From: Cellulomonas sp. S1-8
Lineage (GTDB): Bacteria > Actinomycetota > Actinomycetes > Actinomycetales > Cellulomonadaceae
Length of the DNA stretch: 64,000 nt
Assembly (NCBI RefSeq): GCF_026184235.1
Contig: NZ_CP110806.1
Span: 2,418,001 to 2,482,000 of the forward strand
Reading direction: 5' to 3'
Position numbers and translations under genes: made by a program. The notes beneath the pieces are model-generated. The model saw only the letters and a list, made by a program, of their open reading frames with translations. It did not search any database and was not told where the DNA came from. This document shows positions 7,499 to 17,263 of this stretch, one piece after another; within the stretch, counting starts at the first letter, position 1; each line of letters starts with the position of its first letter.

Positions 7499-8755
7499 TC
7501 ACAGGTCGTGCTCGGCGAGCTCCCGGAACTCGTCGGGCACGGTGCGCACGCGTGGCATCGCCGTCGGCAGGTACCCGACCGCTCCGGACCCGAAGCGGGC
7601 ACGCACGGCGTCGACCGAGCGGTCGACGGCCCACCGCGCGGCGCCGGGTGCCGACCCGGGGCGGCGCGGGTCGTCCGTGAGGAGCGGCAGCTCGAGCTGC
7701 AGCGTGGACTGCTGCACCAGCCCGGAGACCTGGACCGCGAGCAGCGTGACCTCCGGCTCGGGCTGCGCCTGCTCGCGGATCGCCTGCCAGACCAGCTGCT
7801 CGGCGACCTCGGTGAGCGTGAGCGTCGTCGCGACGGGTCCGGGCAGCGTCAGCGAGCGCGTCACCGACCGCATGCCGGGGAACCGCACGCGCACGGTGAC
7901 GGTGCGCCCGGCACGGTCCTTGGCGCGGAGCCGCCCCGCCACGCGGTCGGCGAGCTGGCTGAGGACCTCGCGCACGAGCTCACGCGTCACGGCCTGCCGA
8001 CCGAGCGCGGACTGCGCCCCGACGGACCGGGCACGCCCGGCACCGGAGACGCGGCGGGGGTCCTCGTTGTGCGCGAGCGCGGACATCCGGGCGCCGACCG
8101 CGCGGCCCAGGACCTGCTCGACGGCACCCGACGGCGTGCGCGCGAGCTCCCCGATCGTCGTGATGCCACGCTCGGCGAGCCGCGCACGGGCGACCGGCCC
8201 GATGCCCCACATCAGCCCCACGGGCAGCGGGTCGAGGAACTCGCGCTCCCGCTCGGGCTCCACGACGACCATGCCGTCGGGCTTGGCGACCTGCGACGCG
8301 ATCTTCGCCAGGTGCTTGGTCCGCGCCGCGCCCACCGAGATCGGCAGCCCGATCTCGTCCCGCACGCGCTGCCGCAGCAGCGCGGCGATCCGCGCGGGCG
8401 GGCCGAACAGGTGGGTGGAGCCCGCGACGTCGAGGAACGCCTCGTCGATCGAGATCCGCTCCACCGCGGGCGTCACGTCGCCGAGGATGTCCATGACCCT
8501 GTCGGCGAGCGGCTGGTACTCACGGAACCGCCCGGGGACGAACTGCAGCGAGGGACACAGCCGCGCAGCACGCCAGCCGGGCATCCCTCCGGCGACGCCG
8601 TACGCCTTGGCCTCGTACGACGCCGCGAGCACGACCCCGCCGCGAGCGCTGCCGCCGACGGCGATGGGACGCCCGCGCAGGCGGGGGTCCAGCAGCTGCT
8701 CGACCGACGCGTAGAACGCGTCGAGGTCGGCGTGCAGGATCGTCGCACCGGACAT
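7499..8755 (-). CDS. dinB: DNA polymerase IV (Y-family translesion polymerase)
   Basis: The 418-residue Y-family polymerase has catalytic acids in HADLDAFYASVE (Asp10) and SIDEAFLDV (Asp104-Glu105), a helix-hairpin-helix thumb (VGLMWGIGPVARARLAERGI), a little-finger domain and a clamp-binding motif QLELPL near residue 345. It copies past damaged bases with low fidelity. The ATG lies 7 nt after a TAGCCT -10 box. Directly upstream is a near-perfect LexA box, so SOS induction is likely. The steric-gate region AFYASVE is normal for DinB. Confidence 0.93.
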   Translation of the reverse strand: MSGATILHADLDAFYASVEQLLDPRLRGRPIAVGGSARGGVVLAASYEAKAYGVAGGMPGWRAARLCPSLQFVPGRFREYQPLADRVMDILGDVTPAVERISIDEAFLDVAGSTHLFGPPARIAALLRQRVRDEIGLPISVGAARTKHLAKIASQVAKPDGMVVVEPEREREFLDPLPVGLMWGIGPVARARLAERGITTIGELARTPSGAVEQVLGRAVGARMSALAHNEDPRRVSGAGRARSVGAQSALGRQAVTRELVREVLSQLADRVAGRLRAKDRAGRTVTVRVRFPGMRSVTRSLTLPGPVATTLTLTEVAEQLVWQAIREQAQPEPEVTLLAVQVSGLVQQSTLQLELPLLTDDPRRPGSAPGAARWAVDRSVDAVRARFGSGAVGYLPTAMPRVRTVPDEFRELAEHDL

Positions 8756-8762
8756 GCACCCG

Positions 8763-8768
8763 AGGCTA
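8763..8768 (-). promoter_or_regulatory. dinB -10 box (leaderless)
   Basis: On the minus strand TAGCCT ends 7 nt before the dinB ATG. The LexA box begins 1 nt upstream of it. Confidence 0.5.
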
Positions 8769-8769
8769 C

Positions 8770-8785
8770 TCGAACACGTGTACGA
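8770..8785. promoter_or_regulatory. LexA (SOS) box of dinB, one mismatch
   Basis: TCGAACACGTGTACGA matches the actinobacterial SOS consensus TCGAAC-N4-GTTCGA except for one base (GTACGA). It directly abuts the -10 box of dinB, so LexA bound here would block polymerase. Confidence 0.75.
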
Positions 8786-8786
8786 A

Positions 8787-8825
8787 GGGAACGACGCGCC
8801 GGCCCCTGCTCGGCGCGTCGTCCCC
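8787..8825 (-). terminator. Hairpin downstream of the CBM2 esterase
   Basis: Arms ACGACGCGCCG (8791-8801) and CGGCGCGTCGT (8811-8821) pair perfectly, extended by GGG/CCC outside. It is placed between the esterase stop and the dinB promoter and would stop read-through into dinB. No U-tract is present, as usual in high-GC actinobacteria. Confidence 0.65.
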
Positions 8826-8842
8826 TCGTGGCCCGTCGGGTG

Positions 8843-10132
<1,290 letters not shown>

Positions 10133-10281
10133 GGGGCTACCTCCGGGTGGTGCGCGGCTGCGCGGGACGGTCGTGCGTGTGCACACTCACCGTCGCTGCA
10201 GTCACGACACATGTCCAGCGTCTCGCCACGAGCGCGACCGGTACGAATCGTTTCCGCTGCTCGCCTGCCTGCCTGCCAATG

Positions 10282-11229
10282 TCAGCGTCGCCCGCCGAGC
10301 GGTGGTGCGCTCGGGTCTTCGGCGGCCACGTAGTGCGTCACCCACGCTGCGGCCTGCGGCCACGACGGCGACATCAGCTCGACCAGCCGCTCCTGCGCGA
10401 GCGGTCCGAGCGCGGAGTGGACCTCCAGGAACGTCGCGCGTGCCTCCGCCCGGGGCCACGGCGTCGGCAGCAGCTCGTCCGGCAGGTCGGGGTCCACCAC
10501 GCTGAACCGTCGCCACGCGTCCATCAGCGTGGCGCGGGCGACGAGCGCGTGCGCCGGGCCCACCGCCCCGGCCCGCACCGCGGCCAGCAGCGCCGCGTGC
10601 TCGGCGACGAACGCGCGGTAGGCGGACGCCAGGCTCGCGAGGTCGTACGCCGCCGCGGGGCCGCCCGGGCCCGTCGCGCCCTCGAACCTGGAGTGCATGA
10701 CCGACCACCGGGCGCCCGGGACGCCCGCGAGCAGGCCGTCGAGGGCCGCGCGGACCGGGTCCGGGTCGGGGTCCGGGTTGATCCAGACGCTGTCGTACAA
10801 CCGCGCGAACCCGAGCCCGCCGAGCACCTTGCGCAGCGCGTGCCGCTGGGCCTGGCGCGACTCGGGCAGGGAGTACGAGACCACGAGCCACTCGCCGTCC
10901 CACGTCCGCGGGACCGCACCGAACGCGAGGAAGCGGTGCATGGTCGACCGGTGCCGCGCGATCGCCGAGGCCGTCACGTGGTAGAGCGGCGTCCGGCCCT
11001 CCCGGCGCACCGCGACCAGTCCGCGCCGCACCAACCGGGACAGCGCCGCACGTGCACTCCCCGGGCTGATCCCGAACTCGTGCAGCGCCGCGACCACGGC
11101 CGCCGACGGCAGCTCGGCGTCGGCGGAGTCGAGGTACTCACCGAGGACGGTCGTGAGCAGGTGCTGCGGGTTGGGGCCCGACTGCACCCGCGGCGCGTCG
11201 ACCTCGTCCCCCGCGGCATGCCTCTCCAC
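10282..11229 (-). CDS. PaaX-family transcriptional regulator
   Basis: The protein has about 315 residues with an N-terminal winged helix (LLTTVLGEYLDSAD, FGISPGSARAALSRLVRRGL, then the wing RREGRTPLYHVT) and the PaaX core WDGEWLVVSYSLPESRQAQRHALR, which aligns with PaaX of phenylacetate catabolism. PaaX proteins repress catabolic operons and release DNA on binding acyl-CoA ligands. No phenylacetate genes are near, so the regulon is unknown. GTG 11229 is chosen because TAGGTT ends 7 nt upstream; a TTG at 11238 would overlap that box. Confidence 0.85.
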   Translation of the reverse strand: MERHAAGDEVDAPRVQSGPNPQHLLTTVLGEYLDSADAELPSAAVVAALHEFGISPGSARAALSRLVRRGLVAVRREGRTPLYHVTASAIARHRSTMHRFLAFGAVPRTWDGEWLVVSYSLPESRQAQRHALRKVLGGLGFARLYDSVWINPDPDPDPVRAALDGLLAGVPGARWSVMHSRFEGATGPGGPAAAYDLASLASAYRAFVAEHAALLAAVRAGAVGPAHALVARATLMDAWRRFSVVDPDLPDELLPTPWPRAEARATFLEVHSALGPLAQERLVELMSPSWPQAAAWVTHYVAAEDPSAPPLGGRR

Positions 11230-11256
11230 GGGGGTCAACCTAGCCGTGCTCGCGGA

Positions 11257-12501
11257 TCACCCCGCGTCGCGGTCGCCGGCGGACGCGCGCACGTCGGCCT
11301 GCTCGTCGTCGTCGTCCGCAGTCGGCTCCGCCTCGTCGTCCGCGGCGTCCAGCTCCTCCATCGGGGGGTCGAGCGTGCGCAGCCGGGCGAAGACGGCCCA
11401 GGCGACCGCGACGAGCGGCACCGAGATCACCGCCCCGAGGATGCCGGCGGTCAGCGTGCCCGCCGTGACGGCCAGGGCGACGACGATGGGGTGCAGGGAG
11501 ACCTGCTTGCCCATGATCAACGGCTGCAGGATGTGGCCCTCGAGCTGCCCGATGAGCGCGATCCCCACACCGACGAACACCGCGGACCACAGGCCGTTGG
11601 CGGCGAGCGCCACGATCATCGCGACGACCATGGCGGCGGGTGCGCCGATCAGCGGGATGAAGGCGCCGATGAGCACCAGCACCGCCAGGGGCGCAGCGAG
11701 CGGCACCCCCAGGACCGTGAGGAGCAGGAAGGCCAGGACGCCGTCGGCCAACGCGATGAGGACGGTGCCTCGCGTGTACCCCGAGAAGGTGTACCAGCCG
11801 GCGTCGCCGGCGGTCTGCCACGTCGCCCGCGAGCGCGCCGGGAGCTGGTTGAGGAACCACGTCCAGATCTGGTCGCCCCGCGCCAGGAAGAAGACCGAGC
11901 AGAAGACCGCCAGGGCCAGCGCCGTGAACGCGATGGCCACGGACCCTGCGCTCGCCGCGGCCTGGCCGGCGAGCGTGCCCGCGTGCTCCTGCACCCACTG
12001 CAGCCCGTTGTCGATCCACTCGGCGATCTGCTCGCTCGTGATCGTGAACGGCAGCGCGCCGCTCTCCAGGAAGTCGGTGATCTGCCGGATGCCCGACGCG
12101 AACTGGACGCTGAGGTCGTTCCACTGCGTCGCGATCGAGTAGCCGACGTAGGTGAGCATGCCGAGGAAGAACAGGATCCCGCCGAGCAGGGACGCCGCCG
12201 TCGCGATGCCGCGCGGCATGACCTTGTCCAGGACCTCGACCAGCGGGCGCAGCACGGCCGTGAAGACGAGCGCGAGGAACAACGCGACGAACACCAACGT
12301 GACCTGCGACGTGGCGTAGAAGACGACGACCACGGCCGCCAGCACGACGAGCAACCGCCACGAGACGCCGGCCGATCGGCGCAGCCACCGGGGCGCCGTG
12401 TCGTCGCGCCCGACCACCGCCGGGTTGCGCCGGCCACCTGCGACGCGGCGCGCGGCAGCGCTCACCCCAGCCGCGGAACGCGCGTCCGACATGTCGGCCA
12501 T
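11257..12501 (-). CDS. AI-2E family transporter (TqsA/PerM-like)
   Basis: The membrane protein has about 414 residues. The N-terminus is basic. Paired hydrophobic segments follow (LLVVLAAVVVVFYATSQVTL, then LVFVALFLALVFTAVL) and a VMPRGIATAASLLGGILFFL helix. A soluble insert of about 60 residues (QFASGIRQITDF to EHAGTL) precedes further helices. The conserved GVPLAAPLAVLVLIGAFIPL and PLIMGKQVSLHP motifs are those of the AI-2E exporter family. The family name comes from E. coli TqsA; substrates of actinobacterial members are mostly unknown. The C-terminus is acidic. A GAGGAGG 7 nt upstream selects the ATG at 12501 over earlier in-frame starts. Confidence 0.88.
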   Translation of the reverse strand: MADMSDARSAAGVSAAARRVAGGRRNPAVVGRDDTAPRWLRRSAGVSWRLLVVLAAVVVVFYATSQVTLVFVALFLALVFTAVLRPLVEVLDKVMPRGIATAASLLGGILFFLGMLTYVGYSIATQWNDLSVQFASGIRQITDFLESGALPFTITSEQIAEWIDNGLQWVQEHAGTLAGQAAASAGSVAIAFTALALAVFCSVFFLARGDQIWTWFLNQLPARSRATWQTAGDAGWYTFSGYTRGTVLIALADGVLAFLLLTVLGVPLAAPLAVLVLIGAFIPLIGAPAAMVVAMIVALAANGLWSAVFVGVGIALIGQLEGHILQPLIMGKQVSLHPIVVALAVTAGTLTAGILGAVISVPLVAVAWAVFARLRTLDPPMEELDAADDEAEPTADDDDEQADVRASAGDRDAG

Positions 12502-12658
12502 GCTCCGACCTCCTCGCCGTGGTGGCATCGTCAGGTGCAGTCTGCCCCCCTGGTCAGGCGCGTGCGCGGCGACGGGCCGATGCGAGGTCGGCACGTCTGC
12601 CGTGGTATGTTCTCTGCCGCGCCGAAGGGTCCTCCAGGACCGTGCGACGCCCACCTGA

Positions 12659-12741
12659 GTCCGGGTGGCGGAATGGCAGACGCGCTAGCTTGAGGTGCTA
12701 GTGCCCGAAAGGGCGTGGGGGTTCAAGTCCCCCTCCGGACA
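12659..12741 (+). tRNA. tRNA-Leu, anticodon GAG
   Basis: A class-II tRNA with acceptor arms GTCCGGG/TCCGGAC (one G-T pair), anticodon stem CTAGC/GCTAG with loop TTGAGGT (anticodon GAG, reads CTC/CTT), long variable arm GCCCGAAAGGGC, and T-arm GGGGGTTCAAGTCCCCC. The discriminator A is 12741; CCA is not encoded. Confidence 0.95.
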
Positions 12742-12762
12742 CTCGTTGAGACAGCGACCATG

Positions 12763-12798
12763 AGGCCCTCGGTCTGCGGAGACGCAGGCCGGGGGCCT
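12763..12798 (+). terminator. Hairpin after tRNA-Leu
   Basis: Arms at 12763-12777 and 12784-12798 (AGGCCC/GGGCCT cores, CTGC/GCAG at the loop) form a long GC-rich stem with small mismatches 22 nt downstream of the tRNA. Confidence 0.65.
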
Positions 12799-12897
12799 TC
12801 GTGGTCCCACGGCCCTGTCCCCCGTCCTCGTCCGGAGCATCCGAGACGACGTCTGGGTGTGATCGGCGCCGGCGGTACCGCCTGCGATGTTGGGCGG

Positions 12898-12984
12898 CTG
12901 TCCATTTCCGCGAAAGTCGTACATATACCAGAAGAACCCTCGGAAATCACCCGTGTACTTCCCCACGTCGCTCTGCTGTGATCC
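12898..12984 (+). promoter_or_regulatory. Conserved upstream block, copy 1
   Basis: This block before the first tandem secreted gene shares ordered motifs with 13939-14025: CTGTCCA, TACCAGA, CGGAAATC, GTGTACT and an exact 18-mer GTCGCTCTGCTGTGATCC (12967-12984). Spacing between motifs is conserved within 1 nt and the 18-mer ends 38 nt before the ATG. It may hold a shared promoter plus 5' leader element. Confidence 0.65.
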
Positions 12985-13022
12985 AGAGACGGACACTTCC
13001 GACAACGACGTCAGGAGACACC

Positions 13023-13832
13023 ATGACGAGAACCCGCTCCCACCGCCCGATGCGCGTCCTGCTGGCCGCGGCTCTTCTCACCGCCGGGGCCGTGGCGCTG
13101 CCCGCGTCCGGCGCGCACGCGGCCACCGCAACGATCTCCCTGGCCGTCACCGGGGGGTACAACAACAGCATCGCGCTCGGCACGGCCAACGGCACGATCA
13201 CCGCCACCGGGGGCAGCACCACGGCGTCGTACTCGATCACCCTGTGCGGCCAGAGCACCTACCCGAACGCGAGCCTGACGATCACCGCGGGCAGCGCCAC
13301 CGCCTCGCACAGCGTGAGCTACTCGAACTGCCAGACCTTCGCCGGCACCCTGACGTCGAGCTACGGGATCACCTCGTCGAACGTCACGATCACGGGGGCG
13401 ACGTTCTACCCCGGCAACACGTACACGACGTACTCGAAGAGCCAGCCGACGTCCTTTCCCGCGCCCCCGACCGACCCGCCGACCTCGTCCCCCGTCACCC
13501 GGTCCTTCACCGCGGCGGTGACGGGCGGGTCCAACGGCTCGGTGCCGCTGGGCACGGCCACCGGCACCATCACGGCCGCGGCGGGCGGCACGACGGCGAC
13601 CTACTCGGTGAGCCTGTGCGGCCAGAGCACCTACCCGAGCGCGAGCGTCAAGATCACGGCAGGGAACGCCACCGCCACGCATGCCGTGAACTACCAGAAC
13701 TGCCAGACGTTCACCGGCACCCTGACGTCGACCTACGGGTTCACCACCGCGACCGTCGTCGCCTCCGGCTCGACCTTCTACCCGGGCAACACGTACACGA
13801 CGTACACGAAGTCCAGGACCGTCTACTTCTGA
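13023..13832 (+). CDS. Secreted two-module protein of unknown function, copy 1
   Basis: The protein has 269 residues. A Sec signal peptide (MRVLLAAALLTAGAVALPA, cleavage near GAHAA) is followed by two copies of a module of about 100 residues, separated by a Pro-rich linker (PAPPTDPPTSSP). Each module reads TGGxNxSxxLGTAxGTI, TASYS or TATYS, LCGQSTYP, a single Cys in NCQTF, and ends FYPGNTYTTY. Each module has two cysteines, probably a disulfide, in a Ser/Thr/Tyr/Asn-rich beta-strand sequence. AGGAGA precedes the ATG. I recognise no family. It could be a surface-adhesion, carbohydrate-binding or antimicrobial protein, but nothing in the sequence decides this. It is one of a tandem pair of equal length. 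Confidence 0.85.
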   Translation: MTRTRSHRPMRVLLAAALLTAGAVALPASGAHAATATISLAVTGGYNNSIALGTANGTITATGGSTTASYSITLCGQSTYPNASLTITAGSATASHSVSYSNCQTFAGTLTSSYGITSSNVTITGATFYPGNTYTTYSKSQPTSFPAPPTDPPTSSPVTRSFTAAVTGGSNGSVPLGTATGTITAAAGGTTATYSVSLCGQSTYPSASVKITAGNATATHAVNYQNCQTFTGTLTSTYGFTTATVVASGSTFYPGNTYTTYTKSRTVYF

Positions 13833-13938
13833 TCGGTCCATCGGTTCAGCGACCACCTGCCACCGGATGGTGGTCGTGACGTCGCGGACGTCGCCCGGCA
13901 GCAGCCGGGTGGCGTTCGCGACGCCTTTTGTCGGACGT

Positions 13939-14025
13939 CTGTCCAATTCATTGCCCTGGTGCGCATACCAGAGATATCGCCGGAAATCTCCGGTGTACTC
14001 CGTCGAGGTCGCTCTGCTGTGATCC
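13939..14025 (+). promoter_or_regulatory. Conserved upstream block, copy 2
   Basis: It repeats the motif series of 12898-12984, ending with the identical 18-mer at 14008-14025, 40 nt before the ATG. Here the CGGAAATC motif lies within a perfect small hairpin CCGGA-AATC-TCCGG (13980-13993). The region around it has otherwise diverged from copy 1. Confidence 0.65.
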
Positions 14026-14065
14026 ACAGGCCGGAGATCACCGACACCGACGTCTGGAGAGCACC

Positions 14066-14875
14066 ATGACGAGAACCCTTTCCCTGCGCCCCGCGCGCGT
14101 CCTGCTGGCCGCAGCCCTGATCGTGGCAGGAGGAGTGGCGATCCCTGCCACCGGCGCCGCGGCGGCGACGGCGACGATCGACATCGCCGTCACCGGCGGC
14201 TACAACAACAGCGTCGCACTCGGCACCGCCACCGGGACCATCACCGGGACGAGCAGCACGACGGCCTCGTACTCCCTGACCCTGTGCGGCCGGAACTCCT
14301 ACGCGACCACGTCCCTCCAGATCACCGCGGGCGGCGCCAGCGCGAGCCACTACGTGAGCAACCAGAGCTGCCAGACGTTCACCGGCAACCTGACCTCGGG
14401 CTCCGCGTTCACCCAGGCGAAGGCGACCGTCACCAGCGGGACGTTCTACCCCGGCAACACCTACACGACGTACACGCGCGACCAGACGGTGACGGTCAAC
14501 TCCACGCCGACGCCCACGCCGACGCCGGCGACGCCTGTCACCCGGCCCGTCTCCGTCTCGGTGACCGGCGGTTACAACAACACCGTGGCGCTGGGCCAGG
14601 CCACCGGCAGCATCTCCGGGACACGCGGCACCACGACCGCCAGCTACTCCGTGACCCTGTGCGGCCGGAACTCCTACGCGACCACCTCCCTGCTGATCAC
14701 CGCGGGCGGCGCCAGCGCCAGCCACTACGTGAGCAACCAGAGCTGCCAGACGTTCACCGGCAACCTCACGTCGGGCTCTCCCCTCACGGGAGCGAGCGTG
14801 AAGGTGACCAGCGGCACGTTCTACCCGGGCAACACCTACACGACGTACACCCGGACCGGGAGCGTCTCCTTCTGA
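14066..14875 (+). CDS. Secreted two-module protein of unknown function, copy 2
   Basis: The protein has 269 residues, exactly the length of its tandem neighbour, with the same plan: signal peptide (VLLAAALIVAGGVAIPATGA), module 1, a Thr-Pro linker (STPTPTPTPATP), module 2. Its two modules are much closer to each other than those of copy 1, sharing an unbroken stretch from LCGRNSYATTSL through SHYVSNQSCQTFTGNLTSGS, which suggests recent internal duplication or gene conversion. Cys pairs are kept. A GGAGAG Shine-Dalgarno precedes the ATG. Function is unknown. Confidence 0.85.
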   Translation: MTRTLSLRPARVLLAAALIVAGGVAIPATGAAAATATIDIAVTGGYNNSVALGTATGTITGTSSTTASYSLTLCGRNSYATTSLQITAGGASASHYVSNQSCQTFTGNLTSGSAFTQAKATVTSGTFYPGNTYTTYTRDQTVTVNSTPTPTPTPATPVTRPVSVSVTGGYNNTVALGQATGSISGTRGTTTASYSVTLCGRNSYATTSLLITAGGASASHYVSNQSCQTFTGNLTSGSPLTGASVKVTSGTFYPGNTYTTYTRTGSVSF

Positions 14876-14919
14876 CCGGTCGACCGACCGCGAGGACGCC
14901 CGTCCTCGACGAGTGACGT

Positions 14920-14950
14920 GAGGGCCCCCGGCACGGTGCCGGGGGCCCTC
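14920..14950. terminator. Perfect 14-bp hairpin terminator
   Basis: GAGGGCCCCCGGCA (14920-14933), a CGG loop and its exact complement (14937-14950) lie 45 nt after the second secreted gene. It ends that transcript and isolates the jet operon. Confidence 0.8.
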
Positions 14951-15016
14951 ACCACGCCCGCGCACACCACCCGGCTGCTCCGCGCGTCCGGGTCCGGCCG
15001 ACGCCGCCGGGGCACC

Positions 15017-15022
15017 TACGCT
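15017..15022 (+). promoter_or_regulatory. jetA -10 box (leaderless)
   Basis: TACGCT ends 8 nt before the jetA ATG and no Shine-Dalgarno lies between them. Confidence 0.45.
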
Positions 15023-15030
15023 GTCCCGCG

Positions 15031-16503
15031 ATGATCACTCGTGCCGAAGGGGCGTACCTGGGCGCCGTCCGGGCGTTCCAGAACCCGATGCTCGACCTGC
15101 TGCACAAGCGGCACGCACCCCTGGTGGTCGCGCTGCTGTCGCTCGTGTTCACCGCCGAGCGTCCCCGCGTCCCGGTCGCCGACGCGCACACCGAGGTCGG
15201 CGACGCGCTCGACCAGCTGCGCGCGGCGGGCTACGGGGACGACCTCCCGGTGGGCGGAGCACGCGACCTGTGCCGGCAGTGGGCGGACGCGGGCTGGCTG
15301 GTGCGGCAGGTGGTCGACGACGACGTCGAGGTCTACCGCCTCTCGGCGCACGCGGTCGGCGCGCTGGAGGTCGCCGGGCGTGCCGGCGGTGCGCGTGCGC
15401 GGGTCTCGCAGTCGCGCGTCCGCACGCTGCTGGAGGCCGTCGAGCGCCTCGCGCTGGACGCGGACCCCGACGTCATGGTGCGCGTCGCACGCCTCGACAC
15501 CGAGGTGCGCCGGCTGCAGGCGGAGATCGCGCGCCTCGAACGCACCGGGCAGATCGACGAGGTCGACGACGAGGAGCTCCTCGAGGAGGCCGAGAACGTC
15601 CTGCACCTGGTCCGCGAGCTGCCCGCCGACTTCGCGCGCGTGGCGGAGTCGATCAAGGCGATGCAACGCGACGTCGTGACGGCCCTGCGACAGGACGCGC
15701 GCCCGACCGGCGACGTGCTGCGCGAGTACCTGCACCGTGGCGAGCAGGTCATGGACGCCACCCCGGAGGGACGCGCGTTCGCCGGTGCGCTGCGGTTGCT
15801 CGGCGACCCGCAGCGGCTCGACGAGCTGGCGGAGCAGCTGGACACGGTGCTGCGTCACCGGTTCGCGGCCCGGCTGCCCGGCGCGCAGCGCTCCGAGCTG
15901 CGCGAGGTCGTGCGGCGCATCGAGCAGGGCCTGGACCAGGTGTTCGCGGCCCAGCGGGAGGCGTCGTACGTCATCACCGGGCAGGTGCGCCACCACGACC
16001 CGCTCCGCGACCGGCAGGTCGACGAGCTGCTGCGCGACGTCATGACGGGGCTGCAGGCGTGGCTCCCGGGCTCGCGGCGGTGGCACGCCGTGGAGCCCCT
16101 GCGCCGGCTGCCCGTCGCGGAGGTCGAGCACCTGCGTCGAACCCCCGGGGACCTGCAGCCACCGCAGCCCCCGGACGCCCTCGCGGCGTGGGACGACGAC
16201 CCCGACGTGTCCGACGCCGACGCGCGCGCCTGGGGCGGCCCGCACTACGCGGACCTCGACGCGCACCTGCGGGTGTTCGGTGCCGGTGCGGCCGCTGTCG
16301 ACCTGGCCGCGGCGTTCCGTGCCGCGCCGGCCGGGCTACGACGCCCGGTGGACCTGCTGGGCCTGCTGGAGATCGCGCACCAGCGCGGCATGACGGAGAG
16401 CGACGAGCTCACGTTCGTCGACGCGGTCCGGCCGGACGGCTCACGCCGCCGGTTCGCGTTCGGCGCGACGACCACGAGGACGAAGGACGAGGGCGATGAC
16501 TGA
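15031..16503 (+). CDS. jetA: Wadjet component JetA (DUF3375)
   Basis: The 490-residue protein starts [21 protein letters not shown] and matches DUF3375, the kleisin-like MksF/JetA subunit of Wadjet and MksBEF condensins. JetA links the heads of the JetC ATPase dimer and the winged-helix JetB. A helical, charged middle (about 130-240, [20 protein letters not shown]) and a C-terminal domain after about 330 follow. Wadjet systems cleave or exclude small circular plasmids by loop extrusion. The gene overlaps jetB by 8 nt. The start lies 8 nt after TACGCT. The assignment rests on domain order plus the following two genes. Confidence 0.88.
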   Translation: MITRAEGAYLGAVRAFQNPMLDLLHKRHAPLVVALLSLVFTAERPRVPVADAHTEVGDALDQLRAAGYGDDLPVGGARDLCRQWADAGWLVRQVVDDDVEVYRLSAHAVGALEVAGRAGGARARVSQSRVRTLLEAVERLALDADPDVMVRVARLDTEVRRLQAEIARLERTGQIDEVDDEELLEEAENVLHLVRELPADFARVAESIKAMQRDVVTALRQDARPTGDVLREYLHRGEQVMDATPEGRAFAGALRLLGDPQRLDELAEQLDTVLRHRFAARLPGAQRSELREVVRRIEQGLDQVFAAQREASYVITGQVRHHDPLRDRQVDELLRDVMTGLQAWLPGSRRWHAVEPLRRLPVAEVEHLRRTPGDLQPPQPPDALAAWDDDPDVSDADARAWGGPHYADLDAHLRVFGAGAAAVDLAAAFRAAPAGLRRPVDLLGLLEIAHQRGMTESDELTFVDAVRPDGSRRRFAFGATTTRTKDEGDD

Positions 16504-17263
16504 GACCGACGTCGTGCGCGACGACGCCGAGGCGACCGACCCGGGCTTCATCGCGCCGGTCGCGATGGAGGACGACCCCGCCGAGCTGTTCGCCGGGGAC
16601 ACCGGGACGCTCGACGCCGACGTGCGCCGCGTGCTGGTGCGCCTGCTGCAGCGCCGGTTCCTGCTGGCCGAGCGTCACGGCGCCCAGTGGCGCACGCTGC
16701 TGGAGAACCAGCAGGTGATCGAGTCGCGGCTGCACGACCTGTTCGTGCACCTCGTCGTCGACCACGACCGCGGGATCGCCTACAAGCGGCAGGTCCGGTC
16801 GGCGGAGCTCGACGTGCCGGTGCTGCTGCGGGACGAGCCGTACACGCGCGCCGAGACGCTCGTGCTGGTCCACCTGCGCACGGTGTTCCAGCGGGAACGT
16901 GGCGCCGGGCAGACGTCGGCACGCGTGGACGTCGAGGAGCTCGAGGCGACCGCGCTGACGTACTTCGACCCCGACGACACGAACGTCGCGACGCACCAGC
17001 GGGAGATCCGCACCGCGGTGACCCGCCTGGCGAAGGACGGGGTGATCGAGGAGGAGTCCGAGGGCCGCTACCGGGTGACCCCGCTGGTCGAGATCGTGCT
17101 GAGCACCGAACGGCTCGGTGAGCTGCGCGACTGGCTGCGCGCGCGGCACGGCGTCACCGACGACGCGGGCCCGGCCGACGGGCCCGACGAGGACGACGCG
17201 CACGACGAGGCGTCCGACGAGACGCACGACGAGGCGTCCGACGACGAGGAGGCTGCGCGATGA
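16496..17263 (+). CDS. jetB: Wadjet component JetB (DUF4194)
   Basis: The 255-residue protein matches DUF4194, the MksE/JetB winged-helix dimer that binds the kleisin and DNA. Typical stretches are [40 protein letters not shown] and the wing [20 protein letters not shown] followed by [19 protein letters not shown]. The tail is a run of Asp/Glu and His ([19 protein letters not shown]), longer than I would expect and acidic. It overlaps jetA by 8 nt and jetC by 4 nt, so the three are translationally coupled. Confidence 0.88.
   Translation: MTETDVVRDDAEATDPGFIAPVAMEDDPAELFAGDTGTLDADVRRVLVRLLQRRFLLAERHGAQWRTLLENQQVIESRLHDLFVHLVVDHDRGIAYKRQVRSAELDVPVLLRDEPYTRAETLVLVHLRTVFQRERGAGQTSARVDVEELEATALTYFDPDDTNVATHQREIRTAVTRLAKDGVIEEESEGRYRVTPLVEIVLSTERLGELRDWLRARHGVTDDAGPADGPDEDDAHDEASDETHDEASDDEEAAR

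Noticed and set aside
10245..10254. GAATCGTTTC, LacI-type operator-like sequence upstream of the CBM2 esterase
   Set aside because: It is only a partial palindrome and no LacI-family regulator lies nearby; too short to claim.
10147..12693. 848-codon open frame on the plus strand
   Set aside because: It is antisense to the PaaX and AI-2E genes, with Arg/Pro/Gly/His-rich composition typical of GC-rich shadow frames.
12685..13005. 106-codon minus-strand frame over tRNA-Leu and the following gap
   Set aside because: It overlaps the tRNA and terminator, has no start signal and no recognisable content.
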